Assembly (NCBI GenBank): GCA_003228685.1
Contig: QIFC01000123.1
Span: 1 to 64,000, forward strand
Reading direction: 5' to 3'
From: Chloroflexota bacterium
GTDB taxonomy: Bacteria > Chloroflexota > Dehalococcoidia > DSTF01 > RBG-16-68-14
Length of the DNA stretch: 64,000 nucleotides
Part shown: piece by piece, positions 63,327 to 64,000 of the stretch
Numbering within the stretch: position 1 is the first letter of the stretch
Layout: each line of letters begins with the position of its first letter
Translations under genes and position numbers: made by a program
The notes under the pieces: generated by a model
What the model saw: the letters and a program-made list of their open reading frames with translations, nothing else
Databases searched by the model: none
Told to the model about the DNA's origin: nothing

Positions 63327-64000
63327 ATGCCGAAGTACATCTTCGTCACAGGTGGAGTGGTTAGCTCCGTCGGAAAAGGGATAACCACCGCGGCTCTTGG
63401 CCGCATCCTCAAGTCCCGTGGCCTCAGCGTCTCCATTCAGAAGCTCGATCCATACCTGAACGTCGATCCCGGCACGATGTCGCCCTACCAGCACGGCGAA
63501 GTCTTCGTGACAGACGATGGTTCCGAGACCGACCTGGACCTCGGCCACTACGAGCGCTTTCTCGACGACAATCTCACGAGCACCAGCTCCGTCACCACGG
63601 GCCAGATCTACGAGACCGTGCTGGGCAAGGAACGGCGCGGCGACTACTTGGGTGGGACAATCCAGCCCATCCCCCACGTCACGAACGAGATCAAGAGCTG
63701 CATCCGCGCCGTCGGCCGCGAATCCGGCGCCGAGGTTGTGCTTATCGAAGTAGGCGGCACAGTTGGTGACATTGAAGGCCAGCCCTTCCTGGAGGCGATC
63801 CGCCAGATGCGCAAGGAGGAAGGCCGCAACGGCACGGCATCCATCCACGTGACGCTGCTTCCATATCTGGGCGCGTCTGGCGAACTGAAAACGAAGCCGA
63901 CGCAGCATAGCGTGCGCGAGCTGCGGAGCATGGGTATCCAGCCTGACGTGATCATCTGCCGGAGCGACCGGCCCGTCGCTGATGAACTGAAAGCCAAAAT
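63327..64000 (+). CDS. pyrG: CTP synthase, N-terminal part (cut by window end)
   Basis: First 224 residues of CTP synthase, which aminates UTP to CTP with glutamine. [32 protein letters not shown] is the family start with the nucleotide loop. [41 protein letters not shown] and [21 protein letters not shown] carry the Mg and UTP sites. [23 protein letters not shown] and [10 protein letters not shown] follow. The frame runs open to the last base of the window; the glutaminase domain lies outside. Regulation probably occurs through the attenuator just upstream. Confidence 0.96.
   Translation, partial: MPKYIFVTGGVVSSVGKGITTAALGRILKSRGLSVSIQKLDPYLNVDPGTMSPYQHGEVFVTDDGSETDLDLGHYERFLDDNLTSTSSVTTGQIYETVLGKERRGDYLGGTIQPIPHVTNEIKSCIRAVGRESGAEVVLIEVGGTVGDIEGQPFLEAIRQMRKEEGRNGTASIHVTLLPYLGASGELKTKPTQHSVRELRSMGIQPDVIICRSDRPVADELKAK

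Noticed and set aside
1-64000. tRNA and rRNA genes
   Set aside because: I looked for GTTCGA-type T-loops with matching acceptor stems; the few matches lie inside coding genes and do not fold as tRNA.

Overview
The window is GC-rich, gene-dense bacterial chromosome with short intergenic gaps. The gene set suggests a Chloroflexota bacterium, perhaps close to Dehalococcoidia. It includes flavin-dependent thymidylate synthase ThyX, a two-domain DnaC-like helicase loader next to dnaB, several dockerin-type secreted proteins, a DPPR-synthase-type UbiA enzyme, a multi-subunit PurQ/PurL system, and many lipoproteins and Thr/Pro-rich exported proteins. This placement is inferred from gene content, because no rRNA or other direct marker is present. 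I saw no tRNA, rRNA, CRISPR array or intact insertion sequence. Several sigma70-like promoters are easy to read, and in some cases the -10 box lies so close to the start codon that the mRNA would be leaderless or nearly so.

Region by region. 0-6 kb holds a small membrane protein, a GAF histidine kinase with its NarL-type regulator, glutamate dehydrogenase, an SDR oxidoreductase and queA. 6-11.6 kb is mostly on the minus strand: two tandem dockerin proteins, an alkylsulfatase-like metallo-beta-lactamase, two DedA proteins and a RimI-type acetyltransferase, with a plus-strand methyltransferase. 11.7-16.4 kb holds a heterodimeric ABC exporter and a zinc-ribbon nucleotidyl cyclase behind a structured leader. 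16.4-22.5 kb holds a GDSL/dockerin protein and a decayed relative, thyX, a prepilin peptidase, a lipoprotein, a UbiA enzyme and signal peptidase I. 22.6-32.5 kb holds a SIMPL lipoprotein, rpsU, a YqeY protein, a PgpH-type c-di-AMP phosphodiesterase, purQ, a patch of accessory genes and gene fragments, purL and rplI. 32.5-43.2 kb holds dnaB and its loader-like partner, a fused MoaD-MoaE, comF, a large secreted cohesin-like/LPxxG protein, hpf, a PfkB kinase, an unrecognised NTP-transferase-like gene and a membrane glycosyltransferase. 43-51 kb holds a PQQ-type sugar dehydrogenase lipoprotein, glyA, rpsF-ssb-rpsR, a parvulin-type foldase, a coiled-coil protein, thrC and a VOC protein. 51-56 kb is a compact minus-strand cluster (RusA-like, sulfatase, CitE-like, NIPSNAP, M16 peptidase). 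56-64 kb holds a lipoprotein, an aldehyde:ferredoxin oxidoreductase with a MoaD-like carrier nearby, a degenerate GGDEF protein, a pair of ~171-bp direct repeats, a second membrane glycosyltransferase and the start of pyrG.

The most unusual structure is the patch between purQ and purL. A DUF4258-DUF2283 gene pair is bounded exactly by two 43-bp direct repeats, the first being the 3' end of purQ. The next gene block shows the same layout, with a zinc-ribbon membrane gene sitting between two copies of a DUF4389 3' end. Other notable signals are a predicted pyrG transcript that starts with GGGC and folds at once into a terminator, a promoter-leader-terminator ahead of the nucleotidyl cyclase, overlapping mutually exclusive hairpins at three gene 3' ends, and probable one-base deletions in rpsF and in the DUF4389 gene that may be assembly errors.
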